A DNA stretch of 64,000 nt from Phragmites australis (GCF_958298935.1 NC_084927.1:30268001-30332000); one strand, 5' to 3'; shown: positions 38,010 through 50,277, counted from the first letter of the stretch. Translations and numbers: made by a program. The notes: generated by a model not told the origin, from the letters alone.

Positions 38010-39155
38010 TGGTAAACCAAAAATCGTAGTTACGTGGTAACCGGTTAAAAATTTAAAAAATTAAATAAGAAAATGGGTGGTTGTACTTTCATCGACGAAA
38101 GAATGTATTTAGTAAAATTTGAAATTTGGAGAAAATATTACGATTTTAGTCGATCGGTTTGGATCGATTACCAAGCGATTTTTACGATTTATTTAGCGGT
38201 TTTTTTAATTTTTTATATTATCGGTAATCGCTCGGTTTTTTAAGTAATCGCTCAGTTTTTTTTATTTATCGAGCGATTTTCTTTATTTTTAGTGAAGTTA
38301 AAAAAACTCAAAAATTATCTCAATCTTGTAAAATCAATGACTAATTTATCTGAGTTTCAAATCAAATAAAACAAATTTTGTTGATTTCCTTGTAACATGA
38401 TCTACATAATAAAAGTATTTATACTCAGAAAAAGGTTCATTTTTGTGAGAAATTGTATTTGTTAAACCAAGTTAAATGTATAGTTTACTCTTTGCTAATC
38501 CAAAAATCATGAAACTAATTTTGTTAGTCTTCTTACATGATCATATATCTTTTAAAAATACATGAACTTATGAATTAATTATTGTAACATGCAGGATTGT
38601 GTAAATGTGTTGCGACTAGATTAATTCATAACTGATCCATCACACCTCAAAAATTAGTGAAACCACTTTTATTAGTTTATTTATACTATGATTTACGTAG
38701 AAAAAATAATGGTAGATATGAAAAAGTTAATTACAATGTTGTTTCTTAACATATTCATTTTATGCTTGTGAACTTTGTAAAAATCATAGAGAAATTAATA
38801 AAACTCTAAATAAAGTGAAATCAATTTTAAAGATTATCTTAAAATACATTTTAAAAAAATATGTGTTTGAATGTTAAACTTTTCCTTAACATGAGTTAAT
38901 AACTGAGCCGCACGTTTCAATTTTTTTCATTTTTTTCAAACTTCCTCCCTATAGAATATGATGCAGACGACATTAGTTTTGAAAATATTTTTCACAGAAA
39001 GTCTTAGAATTGTGTCTAGTTTTTTTTAAGATTTTTTTGAATTCAAATTCGGTTACCATTTGGTTTGTGAATCCGATTGAAACCAAACCGAACCGAGATG
39101 GTCAGTTATCACGATTTTTACTCGGTTACTGTCGATTTTTTAACCCTGGTTCCGG
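38010..39155. mobile_element. Possible non-autonomous DNA element (AT-rich, inverted ends)
   Basis: The left end has CCAAAAATCGTAGTTACGTG and the complement of the right end reads AGTAAAAATCGTGATAACTG; both are followed by GGTTAAAAA/GGTTAAAAAATCG-like text. The interior is AT-rich with repeated ATCGCTCGGTTTTTT-like and ATCGATTACC-like words (38150-38280) and no open frame. Boundaries and class uncertain. Confidence 0.35.
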
Positions 39156-40756
39156 GGCGAGGGCGGGGAGGGAGCACGGCGTCGGCTATCCTTCATGTAA
39201 TGGTGGAGCAGAGTGGGAGCAGGGAGTAGAGACAATGGGTCCCTAGTCCGGTCTCCCTCAACCGGTGAAAGGGTTAGGACTTATATGGTAATTTATCTCT
39301 ATTACTTATTTATTTACGGATAAATATTCAAATAAGCTAAGAAATAGATAGTATTTTATACTCACGGTTATGTTTATGTGAAGAAAATATATCCGACAGG
39401 TATGGATATAGGTAAAATATATCTATATTTGCAAAACTCGTTTACCTGAAAAAAAAGTATAACAGGTGAGCTCAATTCTTCAATCTCTTTGTCTTCCTCT
39501 CCCTCTCCCCATCCCAATCCCGGTCTTTCTCTCCCTCTCCCTCTCCCCAGACCCCGATCCAGCAGCTCGCCGCCGCCTCCCTCTCCTCGAACCTCGATCC
39601 ACCCAGCTCACCACTGCCTCCCAGCAATCCAGCTCCACCCGGCCACCCCACGCCTTCACCCCACTCAACATGTCGCCACCTCTCGATGACCCAGCCCCAA
39701 CTGGCCACACCGCGTCACCACCCCACCCCCTCATCGCCTGGTACATCTTGTCTTTCGGCCTCGAACATCTTCTCATAATGCTTATCTCTCACATCTAGGG
39801 ATGTAAGTTTTATATTTTTCAGTCATGGGTCAATTCAAAATTTTAAAAATAAACTAGAGATTCACAGCATCTAATTAAGTTAAAGAAAAAATAAACTAAG
39901 TGCTGACCTAGAACTATCGCAGATGGTAAGGTCAACGTTCAGCGACGAGACTTTCTTTTGTTTGGGAAGGGTTTTTCGATGGCCCCACCCCCATGATGTT
40001 AGGGTTTTAGGGTAGATCTGGGAATGGGGGGGTAGAAACACCGTCACAGATGGGAAGGGAAAAGTGACGCGATCTGTTGACGCGCCACTTGGGTGAAAGA
40101 ATGAAAATAGATGGACACCGGATCTTCGTCGAACCGTTGAAATCCATCGACTTAATTTTATGCAGCTTCAAGGCACCTAATTAATAGCATCTCCCTTTTA
40201 ATTATCTTTACAATGGTTTCTTACAAATTTCTCGCAAAAATTTAATACTAAATTATTCGGTCAAATACACTGCTATGTGAATCCTTGAAAATCATATTTC
40301 ATAGGCGGTATTTTGCCGCGTTAGGGGCTGACCGGTCATTCCTTGCGTTATTCATTTGCTTTCTTCTTCTTCTCCTTTTTCATTTGTCGCATACCAAGAG
40401 AATGGAACCACTGCCGCACAGTGCTGTCGCGAGCTTAATTGGACACGACAACGTGAGCACCATCGCCGAGAGCATGCACTCGACCTCAGTAGCCATGCCA
40501 CCGCCGGTGAACTTTAATCATGTGCCTCACTACCTCCTAGGGGTCACATGATTGAAGTCCTAAAGCTTTGCCCCGGCATGTCGATGTCTAGCCGTGAAAC
40601 TACACCAAACATGTCAAGTTGTAATGTTTTGGATCTTCATATCAAGAGTTGTGATTTTGATTTCAAATTTTAGAAATTTTCTAGTTGTAAGTATAGGTTT
40701 TCATATTCAAGCATGGAATCTTGAGTTGTCTGTTTTTTCCTTCAAAGCTAGGGCCT
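39156..40756. other. Spacer before the FAR1 transposon
   Basis: A CT-rich tract (39470-39560) and scattered short frames (39466-39798, 40285-40551) without conserved domains. No gene recognised. Confidence 0.4.
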
Positions 40757-40918
40757 GTGCATTAGCTAACGGCCGCGGCTTCTCTGTCTCCTAACCCTGT
40801 GCCGATCGGTGTTCCTGCGCATGTGGAGGCAATCCTTTTGCCCCCCTCCAGGAGCTGGGCCCTCTAATTCCTCCGTCCACCGTCGAACGCCAGAACAGAA
40901 CGGAGCCGTCAGCTTGTT
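40757..40918. repeat. Left terminal inverted repeat of the FAR1 element
   Basis: Pairs with 48412-48570. It has GTGCATTAGCTAA at its outer end against GTGTGTTAGCTAA in the partner, and one extra C after TTAGCTAA. Confidence 0.9.
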
Positions 40919-41104
40919 CCGTCACACACTATCATAATTACGGAAATTAGGAGGTATTGATGGAGGAAAAACCCCCCGCCAAACTGGAGATATTGATGGA
41001 GAAAAAAGGCGCCAAATAGTTAATGTGGCGCCAATCACAATAGATAACTTCCATCTAATTTGCGACGGCACGATAATTCAGATTAACATATTCATCACAA
41101 CAGC

Positions 41105-44100
41105 ATGGCGTCTCAGCCAACTCTCTCCAAGTCTAACAAGGACAACAACATAGAAGTGACAGCGCCATTACTTCCACAAGTACCAAGCATCATCATGTCA
41201 CCTGCTGCTCCTGCCACATCTTCACCAAATTTCTCTGGGATCAACAATCTTCCTGGTTACACAGGAACAACAGAGTTAGAAATTGTAAGATTTCTTATTG
41301 TATTATCATTGCAAATGCTTTATCATTTCAAACACATCTATACAGATGAATTTTACTTTCCCTTGGAATTTTGTTTGATTGCTAACTTATTCCACATGAA
41401 ACTTACTACAATTTTTCAGGATTATGGCAAAATTGAATCTATTCAAGTAAAAAATTGTCTGGAAGGCAAGATTCCAAAGGTTGGAATGAAATTCTACACT
41501 GAACAAGAGGCGTATGACTTTTACAACGCCTATGCTCGAGATAAGGGTTTCAGCATTCGAAGGAGCAGTTCCCATAATGTGAAAAATACTTCCACAATAA
41601 AGAATAGAACATTTTGTTGTTCTCGTGCAGGTACTGAATTCAATTTATATTTGTATTGGTATGGTCATGGTTTGGGGAAACTGTGAGGAACCGTCCAAAT
41701 AGTATTCTAATTAATCATCAGGAGGATCATTATTCATAATCACAACCTCGACGATTAACCAGAATACCATTCCGGTAGTCCCGGCACGTGTTTTGTGCCC
41801 AGGATCGGAACACATGCCTTCCAACTCAAATATCCCAACACAGTTTAATAGAGAGCAAATAATTAACTGGATTACCATTGTTAAACAAGCAACTGCTTCC
41901 ACAATTTACAACAAAAGAGGAACAACGACAACTACTATGCAGCGGAAGAAAAACCTATACAACAAAAGAGTATGGAGCCGTATGCCCTTAGGCTCCATAC
42001 CAAAAGCGCCGGAGTTCGGAGTAGAAGGTGCTACTCCTGCCCGCCACCCTGATCGGCAGGCACAAAGTAGCCGAACACTGCCTCTTCATCGCCAACCTGC
42101 GAACCTGGAAGCAACTTAAGGGCAGCACCCTTAGTACGAAGGTACTAGCAAGTCTTACACAGTATGAGTATATATATTCTCGACTCCAAGGATCATGCAT
42201 TTAAAGCTGTAGCAAGGATTAAGACATGTTTAAGTTCATTAAGCGGTAAGCAACCTAGACTCTAGGTGTAAGCAACTGACTTAACCAACCACCAACTCAA
42301 ACCCTGCCAACCACCTGATCAAAACAGATATGTAACAACAAGTGTATAAAAGTAAACCATTCCCACCAAACCACCAACCACATACCGACCAAACCACCCC
42401 AATCCAACCATGCCACAACCCACATCGAAACTCTACGACCAAAACATGGTCGCTCGGTGGAGATAAGCGATAGCGATGCTCATGACCGAGAGCGCGGCAG
42501 TTCGAACTGATTATACACCCTGCAGGGGGATACTCCTGGACCCACACGACACAGGGACCATACGGCTTGTGCCACCCGCTAAGATGCGCACAAGGGGGTA
42601 CCCGTGACAACCTTTCCCAACCAGGCCCAACCATGTGGATCAACCATAGCTCGGCACGGCGGTATTAGAACTACTCCCCGAGCAAACTAATACCGCTAAA
42701 AGCCCGGACTCAAACCGGACTCACACCGTCTATGACGAGGCCCACATGACCACGTCTGCGAAGGTAATCGGCTCGCCTACCATTATATCAGCATGTGGTG
42801 AGTAAGGTATGTGCTAAAGCCGACTACACCGATGATCGGTGCTTAACCGGTGCAAGCGGTCTACGGTGTCCGGGTTCCCTCCCCGAACTGCCTGAGGACT
42901 CCTCGTGAGCAGATGACGCCCCTAACACCGCCCACACCTCGTCTCAACTCACCACTCACCAAACCGACTCATCATCAACACAACCATAAGTGTGAACAAG
43001 TAATCAGTCCTAGGCTCGCGACAACGGTGGACGCCGTCGTCGACTTCTACCGGAAAGCCTAAGTACCCCTAAGCATAGCGAACTTAAATTAGACCTCGAT
43101 GACACCACTAGGCTCCTAGGAACAACACATGACACGTGACCGAAATGGGATAATACATTGGCATAGGTTCTACCCAACTCAGTACCCGACACATGCAATG
43201 TATACATAAGCGTAGATAACATATTAAAACTTCAAGTAGACACGGTGCAACATGAACGATGCTTGCCTTGCTGCCCTGAATCAGAAAGGTGGGACGCCTC
43301 ACGATCGCCCACGGCCTCCGGGATCGACGGATCGGCGTTCACTACAGAGAGCAACGCGTGCAATGTAATGAGCATGTATGAAATGCGATCATGTAAGAAA
43401 AATATGCTCCACAATACATGACAACATTTTTCCAAGATCGTACTGTCCAAACCAGAATTTTCCAAGTGGTCTCAAAAAGTTTGGAGTTCCTACGAATTAA
43501 CTACGAATTTTACAAGCTATCAGCTATCAGGAAAGCCTGATAAACCGTGCTCGGGGTGCCCGGGATGAACAGTACTCACGGGGTACCGGGGTGCTCGGGT
43601 GAACAGTACCCGGGGGTCCTCGGGATCGACCGTGCTCGGGTGCTCGGGTGAACAGTACCCGGTGTCGTCGGGTGAACAGTACCCGGGGTGCTCGGGAGTG
43701 CTCGGGTGAACAGTACCCGGGGTGCTCGGTGAACAGTACCAGGGGTGCTGAGGGAACTCGGGTGAACAGTACCCGGGGTCGTCGGGTGAACAGTACCGGG
43801 GGTGCTCGGGAGTGTTCGGGGGTGACTGCGCTCGTGCTCGGGTGAACAGTACCCGGGGGTCGTCGGGTGAACAGTACCCGGGGTGCTCGGGAGTGCTCGG
43901 GGTGACTGCACTCGTGCTCGGGTGAACAGTACCCGAGGGTCGTCGGGTGAACAGTACCCGGGGTGCTCGGTGAACAGTACCAGGGGTGCTCGGATACTCG
44001 GGTGAACAGTACCCGGGGGTCGTCGGGTGAACAGTACCCCGGGGTGCTCGGGAGTGCTCGGGGTGACTGCGCTCGTGCTCGGGTGAACAGTACCCGGGGG

Positions 44101-47100
44101 TCGTCGGGTGAACAGTACCCGGGGTGCTCGGGAGTGCTCGGGGCGACTGCGCTCGTGCTCGGGTGAACAGTACCCGAGGGGTCGTCGGTGAACAGTATCA
44201 GGGTGCTCGGTGAACAGTACCCGGGGTGCTCGGGCGAACAGTACTCGGCGCTACAGTAAAATCAGCCTCGCGCAGCTCCAGAACAGCAGCCATTACGAAG
44301 GGAAAAATTGAGCTAAACTAACCTGGGAGTCTCTCTAAATCAAAAGTAAAAATGCCTAGAAGGGTGTACAGGGTCTAGACTTTGCTCAACCGCCTAGCAA
44401 CATGATTCCTAACTCAAATCCACATAAATCCTCATTTGTTCCCAGACTGCAGAACTTTAAGAACTTTGCAACCCTAGTTCCAGATTTAAGATCTATCCAA
44501 CCAAAAATGAGCATACTTGCCATGGGAGCCTAGCAGACTCACCTAAGGTCCTTTGCTGAGGTTGGTGACCGCCAGTTGAAGGAGGAAACGACGGAAAATG
44601 GCTTGGAGAAGAGTGGAAAAACTGCTGCTTCCTTGCTTCTCCCAAAGAACACCAAACAAGTTCAGAACCAGCTCGAATTCCTTCGGGGAAACTGAAAATG
44701 AATTGGATGGACGAGTAGTCCCTGAGCTGGTGGTCACGTGAGTACCACATACGTACCTTGATCTTGCTCCCAGAGGTAGGGATCCAAAAGGGGAAAAAGG
44801 GAGCCTAAGAGAGAGAGTGAGAGACAGCCAACTCCAACTTGCTTCCTCAAAAAGCCTTATCTGGTGGAGTGGGTGAGTAGTACGTATGGGCAAGCTTTTT
44901 AGGGGGAGAGAGAGAGCTGTTGCCCACTTATAGAGAGATATTTTCCACCCAAGTGGGCCCCATTTACCTAGAGGAAAGTCTAGACTTGCTTCCAGCTCCT
45001 TTATTTCTCTTAGTTTTTCCTTCTCCCACCTCATTGACTCAAAGTGAAGGGCTCCAGTAACCCAAACTGGAATATGAAGCTGAAATTGCATGTTTTAGGA
45101 TTAAAACACACAATTATGGATTTCGGGACGTGACAGAAACATAATTTTGATCAGTTTATTTATTTATCAATAGGTGCTCGTGGTCATGATAAACGAGCAG
45201 AACCATCCACCAACGGACAGTGCTTCAGCAGGCCAGAGACACGTTGTATGTGTCAAGCATGCATGAAGATAAGTCTCAGAGATGGATTCTACTATATCTA
45301 TGAATTTGTGCCCGATCATAACCATATTCTGGCTACTGGTAGCCAAGCCCACCATTTGAGATCTCAAAGGAAAATAACCGAAGCACAGATTGCAAGTGCC
45401 GAAGATGCTAAAGCAGTCGGCATTTCAAATAAAGCTACTATTGATCTAATGGCAAAAGAAGCAGGCGGATTGGAGAATCTTGGATTTACTCGTGAAGATA
45501 TGAAGAATAGATTATATTCGAAGAAGTCATTGAAGACAAACCAAGGAGACACCGGAGGAGTCTTGGAATATCTAGAGAAAAAAACATCCGAAGATGTGAA
45601 GTTTTTCTATTCTATCCAGGTTGATGAGGATGATTTGATAACAAACATTTTCTGGACTGATTCTAAAATGATTGCAGACTATGAAGTTTTTGGTGATGTT
45701 GTTTGCTTTGACACAACATACAGGAAACTAAACGATGGGCGTCCATTTGGTTTGCTAGTTGGGGTTAATAATCATAAGAAAACTATTATTTTTGGTGCAA
45801 CACTTCTGTATGATGAAACTGCAGATAGTTTTGTTTGGTTGTTCAACACATTTTTAGCTGCTATGTCAGGTAAGAAGCCACAAACCATTTTGACTGATGA
45901 AGATGCAGCAATGGCAAAAGCAATCAAGTTAGTCCTACCTGAGACTCATCACAGGATATGCGTTTGGCATATGAACCAGAATGCATGCAAGCACCTCGCT
46001 GGAGTTGTGAAGGACTATAAGAAGTTCAATGCAGATTTCCAGAATTGTATTTATGATCAAGAGGAGGAGGAAGATTTTATAAATGCATGGAATAAATTGC
46101 TAGTCACGTACAAGCTGGGACAAAATAAATGGCTTGAAAGGTTATTTGATAAAAAGGAGCAATGGGCCTTAGTATATGGGCGAAATACATTCTCTGCTGA
46201 TATGGTTAGCACTCAAAGAAGTGAAAGCATTAATAATGAACTGAAGGGGTATATTAGTGTCAAATATGACATACTGACCTTCTTTGAGCACTTTGATAGG
46301 TTGGTGGCAGATAAAAGATATGAGGAGGTGAAATGTGACTTCAAGGCAACACAAAGTACACCAAAGTTGAAACCAGACCTCAAAATACTAAGGCATGCAG
46401 CAAGAATTTATACTCCAGCAATATTTAAGGTATTCCAAGAACAAGTGATGCAAACATTAAACTGCGACCTATTCTATTGTGGTGATAATGATGCTGAAAG
46501 GGTGTACAAACTAAAGGTTGACGGTAAGCAGAATGAACATGTTGTCAAGTTTTCTACATCGGAAGGTACAGTGAAGTGTAGTTGCAAAAAGTTTGAATTT
46601 GTTGGCATCTTATGCTGTCATGCATTGAAGATACTAGATATTAACAATATCAAAGAAATTCCTGAGGAATACATACTAAAGAGATGGACGATTGATGCCA
46701 AAGCCCTATGCATACAAAGCAATTGTGACACACATGTAGATTCCAAAACAAAGCTATCGAAACGCAGAAAAGAGTTATGCAGAATGTTTGTTCGACTCGC
46801 TGCCCGAGCCGCAGAATCCGAAGAAACATACTTCATGGCTGTGAACAATGCAGAGAAATTAGCAAAAGATGTGGAGAAGAGCCTGAAAATAAGGGCTGAT
46901 CCAGATTTGGATAATTCATCTTGTCCACAAGGTTTGTACTATACTATGATATGAACAATACTTGTGTTAATATCTCACATGCCACACAATCTAACTTTTA
47001 TGACTTTTAAAAAATGTCGAATTTTTACAGCTACACAGCAAAATGACAAGCCTGGAAAACCAAGAGGCATCAAGGTTAAGCAAAAGACAGTCCGTGGGTC

Positions 47101-47505
47101 TGCAAGGCCAATTGGTGGTTTTGAGAAGGCAACAAGAGAGAGCAAAAAGACGAAGAAGGACCCCAAGGAACCTGGTTCTGCAATAGAAGCGGAGATTATA
47201 ACACATTCACAGCCACAATACACCATATTGGTATAGCAATCCAACAATACTTTACATTATCAAGACTAGTCATATTTTTCACTACTGATGTCATTATTAT
47301 TTTTCAATTGGGACAGGGTCATTTAGGGACTCCTACAGTTCAAAATCACATGCATACACCGGGCTACTATCCAGTTGGGAATGCTTCACTGCCATCCTTT
47401 GGTTCTTGGCTTGGAGTCCCTCAACATGGCCAAGATACGCAACAAGGAAATGCCACCCAGTCATTCAATATAAATCCCTACAATGTGTTCAACCATTTTC
47501 ATTGA
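41105..47505 (+). CDS. FAR1/FHY3-family transposase (FRS-like protein), intact
   Basis: Five exons: 41105-41284, 41420-41630, 45174-46931, 47031-47230, 47317-47505; phases agree, 2538 bp, 845 residues. An N-terminal FAR1 (WRKY-GCM1) zinc-binding domain (about 80-185) shows KFYTEQEAYDFYNAYARDKG, CCSRAG, RCMCQAC and HNH. The MULE transposase domain has D310 (CFDTTY), D372 (ILTDEDA), CVWHMNQNA and E481 (QRSESINNELKG). A SWIM zinc finger (CSCKKFEFVGILCCHAL, about 599-614) follows, then a basic tail ending NVFNHFH. No stop or frameshift is seen. The gene lies between long TIRs, so it is best read as the element's own transposase; the FHY3/FAR1 light-signalling factors of plants descend from such genes. 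Intron 2 contains a 3.45 kb retroelement insertion. Confidence 0.9.
41677..41681. repeat. Target-site duplication GAAAC, left
   Basis: Identical to 45136-45140, directly flanking the TG...CA element. Confidence 0.85.
41682..45135. mobile_element. Very long solo LTR (or LTR-like element) inside FAR1 intron 2
   Basis: Starts TGTGAGGAACCGTCC and ends TTTCGGGACGTGACA, so it has TG...CA ends, and is bracketed by the perfect 5 bp duplication GAAAC. No second LTR copy, primer-binding site, or gag/pol frame was found in its 3454 bp, which fits a solo LTR left by recombination. Alternatively it is a non-coding retroelement derivative. It contains a GC-rich minisatellite (43550-44245). Orientation is not certain. 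Confidence 0.75.
43550..44245. repeat. GC-rich minisatellite around GGTGAACAGTACCCG
   Basis: Roughly twenty copies of GGTGAACAGTACCCGGGG, separated by GTGCTCGG or GTCGTCGG spacers of varying length. Part of it shows a longer period in which two copies are followed by GAGTGCTCGGGGTGACTGC and GCTCGTGCTCGG (seen at about 43837, 43914, 44000 and 44077). Confidence 0.9.
45136..45140. repeat. Target-site duplication GAAAC, right
   Basis: Pairs with 41677-41681. Confidence 0.85.
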
Positions 47506-48027
47506 AGTTATCATCTATTTAGAAGAATGCATGTATTTTGTGCACTGGGATCCGAATCATATGCATGCGACTATTTACTTTACCAACTAAATCTCTAAAT
47601 GTTTTTTTAATTATTCTGTAAGGTACCTCTCAACCAGACTTCCAATCTTCAATCGAAGATGTGCGAAATAGCACTTTTTGTGTGGTATAAAATTTGTCCA
47701 AATTACGTACACATTCTACAAACGAGTAATCCAACTGGTCTGAAAGCATCAAACAAAGGGGAGAGCACATCCTCTTCAAGAATAACTGGGAACAGCATAA
47801 GACAACTAACCAGACCAAATTTGCTGAGGAAGTGCCTGCTGCCACACACGGCCATACCCTTGCCTTCATGTTCACAGCAGCAACAGCCGCTGGCAAACTA
47901 CAGCACCATGAACTCAAAGCCGGCGAGCCAAATATGCCTCTGGGTTGACGCCCAAATCGACGCTTCCCAGCTCTAGGACTCGCCACGGTGACCTCGGACT
48001 CGACGAAGCCAAAGAGGAAACGCCGAA

Positions 48028-48215
48028 ATCGAACTCCTCACCGCACAAATCAAACTCCCTGCCACAGGAATTGAGGTCCTAGTCACCCAAATCGAGGTCC
48101 TTGCCACCGGAATCATGCTCCCCGCCGCCCAAATTTAGCTTCGCGCCGCCGAACTAGAGCTTCCCACAACCCAAATCAAGCTTCGCGCCATCAAGCTTGA
48201 GCTTCTTGTGGCTCA
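48028..48215. repeat. Degenerate tandem repeat, unit about 21 bp
   Basis: Nine or so variants of AAATCGAGGTCCTTGCCACC follow one another (AAATCAAACTCCCTGCCAC, AATTGAGGTCCTAGTCACC, AAATTTAGCTTCGCGCCGCC and so on). It lies between the FAR1 gene and the right TIR. On the minus strand a 21 bp unit would encode a seven-residue repeat (GGKDLDL-like), but stops interrupt it. Confidence 0.65.
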
Positions 48216-48411
48216 ACGAGATCCCTGCAGAGGCGCCGCCGGAGTGAGCCCCTCACGCTGAACTGATGGAGTTGGACACAAGCCAGGCGGCCAGGCCAAG
48301 GAAGTGAAGCAGGGATCGGAGTGGTCTGCACGCGTAACAAGAAGAAAGAAAAACTTGGAGTGGTTGACACCCTACACACGAGAGAAAAAAAGAGAAAAGT
48401 AACGGAAAGGT

Positions 48412-48570
48412 AACAGGCTGACGGCTCCGTTCTGTTCTGGCGTTCGACGGTGGACGGGAAAATTAGAGGGCCCAGCTCCTGGAGGGGGGCAAAAGGATTG
48501 CCTCCACATGCGCAGGAACACCGATCGGCACAGGGTTAGGAGACAGAGAAGCCGCGGCCTTAGCTAACAC
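48412..48570. repeat. Right terminal inverted repeat of the FAR1 element
   Basis: Inverted copy of 40757-40918. Confidence 0.9.
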
Positions 48571-49380
48571 ACTGCGCGAATTGAGAACCCCTAATTACCA
48601 GGAATAATGACAATCATGCCTGTGGGTTTAGGTACTTGTGAGTACTGTATCCGATGGAGCCGGATATGGATTTGTGTTTTTGTCTATGGACACAGCGGGT
48701 CAGATACTTACAAAGTAGTGGGTGGGGTATGAGTTTTGTAATCTATCAATGCGTCTACCCAATGACTTACAAACAATTGATACTGTGATTGATATTATGA
48801 TTTGTGAGTCTTTGTTTAATCTAAAAAGGAGTCCTTTAGATAAAATATTTATGTGAGCAAATCGAGCGTAGCTTGATTGGTACGACTCCCATCGAAGAGT
48901 CGATCCGTCTGGGCTCAAACCCGGGCTACGCATGCTGGGGCGCTGTCCCTTCACGACATGTCCTAGGCCTTCGTGATGGCACCAATGGGACCCTATGTGA
49001 TCCCGCTAAGTTGAAAAAAAAAATAATGTGAGTATTGACCAAATATATTCTTAGTAATATTATTGTCTTGAGTTATGATTTATTTATCTTGAGATACTAT
49101 TGAAAAGGGTTTTCTGAGCTGGTTATGAAACCCGTGGGCGACTCATATGGGTTTTGGTATACGGTGGGGACCGGGATGGGCATAAAATTTCTAGATGTTT
49201 TGATCATCTGTCTGTTGAGCGTGCTAGCTAGTTTCTGGTCCGCTAAAAATTAGTAGCAAAAACGGCTCTGACAGATGTTTTAGCGTATGACTGTACCATT
49301 AGAAGCAGAACCATTGAAGATGGTACTCGGATATCCCGGATGTGATGACGACTAAGGGACGGTTTGCTTCTAGCAGTAGC
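48571..49380. other. Spacer carrying a SINE
   Basis: No gene recognised; AT-rich apart from the SINE at 48858-49025. Confidence 0.4.
48858..49025 (+). mobile_element. tRNA-derived SINE with target duplication
   Basis: A pol III A box (TAGCTTGATTGG, 48869-48880) and B box (GGCTCAAACCC, 48912-48922) have normal spacing. About 100 bp of tRNA-unrelated body and a terminal A-run (49014-49023) follow. ATGTGAG flanks both ends (48851-48857 and 49026-49032). Size about 168 bp; family not assigned. Confidence 0.82.
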
Positions 49381-49795
49381 CCTTGGGTGTGTTTGGTTGT
49401 CCGTACGAGGTTTTGTAGAGCTGTATCGTATATTCTGGATGAGAGGAAGCAGGTTGAGGGAATCTGTATTCTGGAAAAGAGGTGTGTTTGGTTGGTTGGA
49501 TGAGCGGATGCAGGTTGAATTCGAGTTTGTGTTTGGTAGGTTAAATCTGAAGCTGCATGAAGGAACTCGCTATCGCTGACGAGTGGACCCAGTTGCATCC
49601 CGCGAGCCAGGATGGCAGCTACGACCGAATCGGATGGACGCGCAAATGCAGCATCTGACCGTATGCCTACACCCGCGCATGCAAAACTGCTCTGGTCATC
49701 CACCCATCCAAACATCCGTCTCAGTCATCCTATACGTCGAAATTTGCACGCCCGGATACATGCACGCGGATGCACGCATCCAAACACCCCCTTGT
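49381..49795. mobile_element. Possible MITE with GTGTTTGG ends
   Basis: Left GGGTGTGTTTGGTTG and right CATCCAAACACCCC are complementary at the tips, a pattern common in PIF- and hAT-type MITEs. CCCTTG borders both sides, but exact ends are ambiguous. The frames inside (49583-49815) are not conserved. Confidence 0.45.
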
Positions 49796-50091
49796 TACAG
49801 CAACGTCCTTCTTGAGGTTGATAATCTATCACGGGCAAACCTCCTCGGTTCGGATGATGGAGTAGGATCGACGATCGCGGGCATTTGGCATCAGATCAAA
49901 GAGCTAGGCGGGATGTTTTCTTCTTTCAATGTTTCTTTTGTTAGACGGGAAACAAATTCAGCAGCTCACTGTTGCGAAAATGTCAACTGAAAGTAATCTG
50001 GTGTGTTCCTGGGTTAATTATACTCCTGAATGGTTGTTGGAGGTAATTACCAGGATTGTAATCTAAGCTCTCATGATATGAATAAAAAAAG
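49796..50091 (+). pseudogene. 3' end of a LINE: RNase H (RVT_3-type) fragment with poly(A)
   Basis: The plus strand encodes NVLLEVDNLSRANLLGSDDG, then IAGIWHQIKELGGMF and NVSFVRRETNSAAH, the C-terminal RNase H-like domain of plant LINE-derived proteins. One base is lost after AAHC; the frame resumes with CSWVNYTPEWLLEVI and a stop near 50065. AATAAAAAAAG at 50081-50091 is the tail. A broken, 5'-truncated copy. Confidence 0.75.
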
Positions 50092-50277
50092 ATGCAGACC
50101 GGAGGAGCCAAACAGCTAGCACAACCGCAGGCGTTGGGCAGCACGGTGCGCTACCAATGCATCACGACCCGCCACAGTGATTTTGACGGTTGGACCGGTC
50201 AAATCCGTTGGCATCGATGCAGATGTAGCAGCAGCAGGGAGGAAGAAGCCGCGCGGGCGAAGCATCACAGAAATCTG

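Larger units (their letters stand above)
40757..48570. mobile_element. Mutator-like element with long TIRs and a FAR1-type transposase
   Basis: Left TIR 40757-40918 and right TIR 48412-48570 are inverted copies of about 160 bp with only a handful of differences (the shared core runs from TTAGCTAA through CCGCGGCTTCTCTGTCTCCT to GAACAGAACGGAGCCGTCAG). Between them lies one intact gene of the FAR1/FHY3 transposase family. Long TIRs and this transposase type are as in Jittery/Hop-like MULEs. Total span is 7814 bp; without the retroelement in intron 2 it would be about 4.35 kb. No 8-11 bp target duplication was recognised outside the TIRs, so the exact ends may be off by a few bases or the duplication has decayed. 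Confidence 0.88.

Noticed and set aside
39466..39798. 110-codon Pro/Ser-rich frame
   Set aside because: Arises from a CT-rich tract open on both strands; no domain, signal or splice support.
40285..40551. 88-codon frame with a hydrophobic stretch
   Set aside because: One short Leu/Phe-rich segment only, no family match, and it sits in transposon-rich spacer.
43550..44245. CRISPR-like array appearance
   Set aside because: This is a plant nuclear sequence. Units are short and spacers are themselves repeats, so it is a minisatellite within an LTR.
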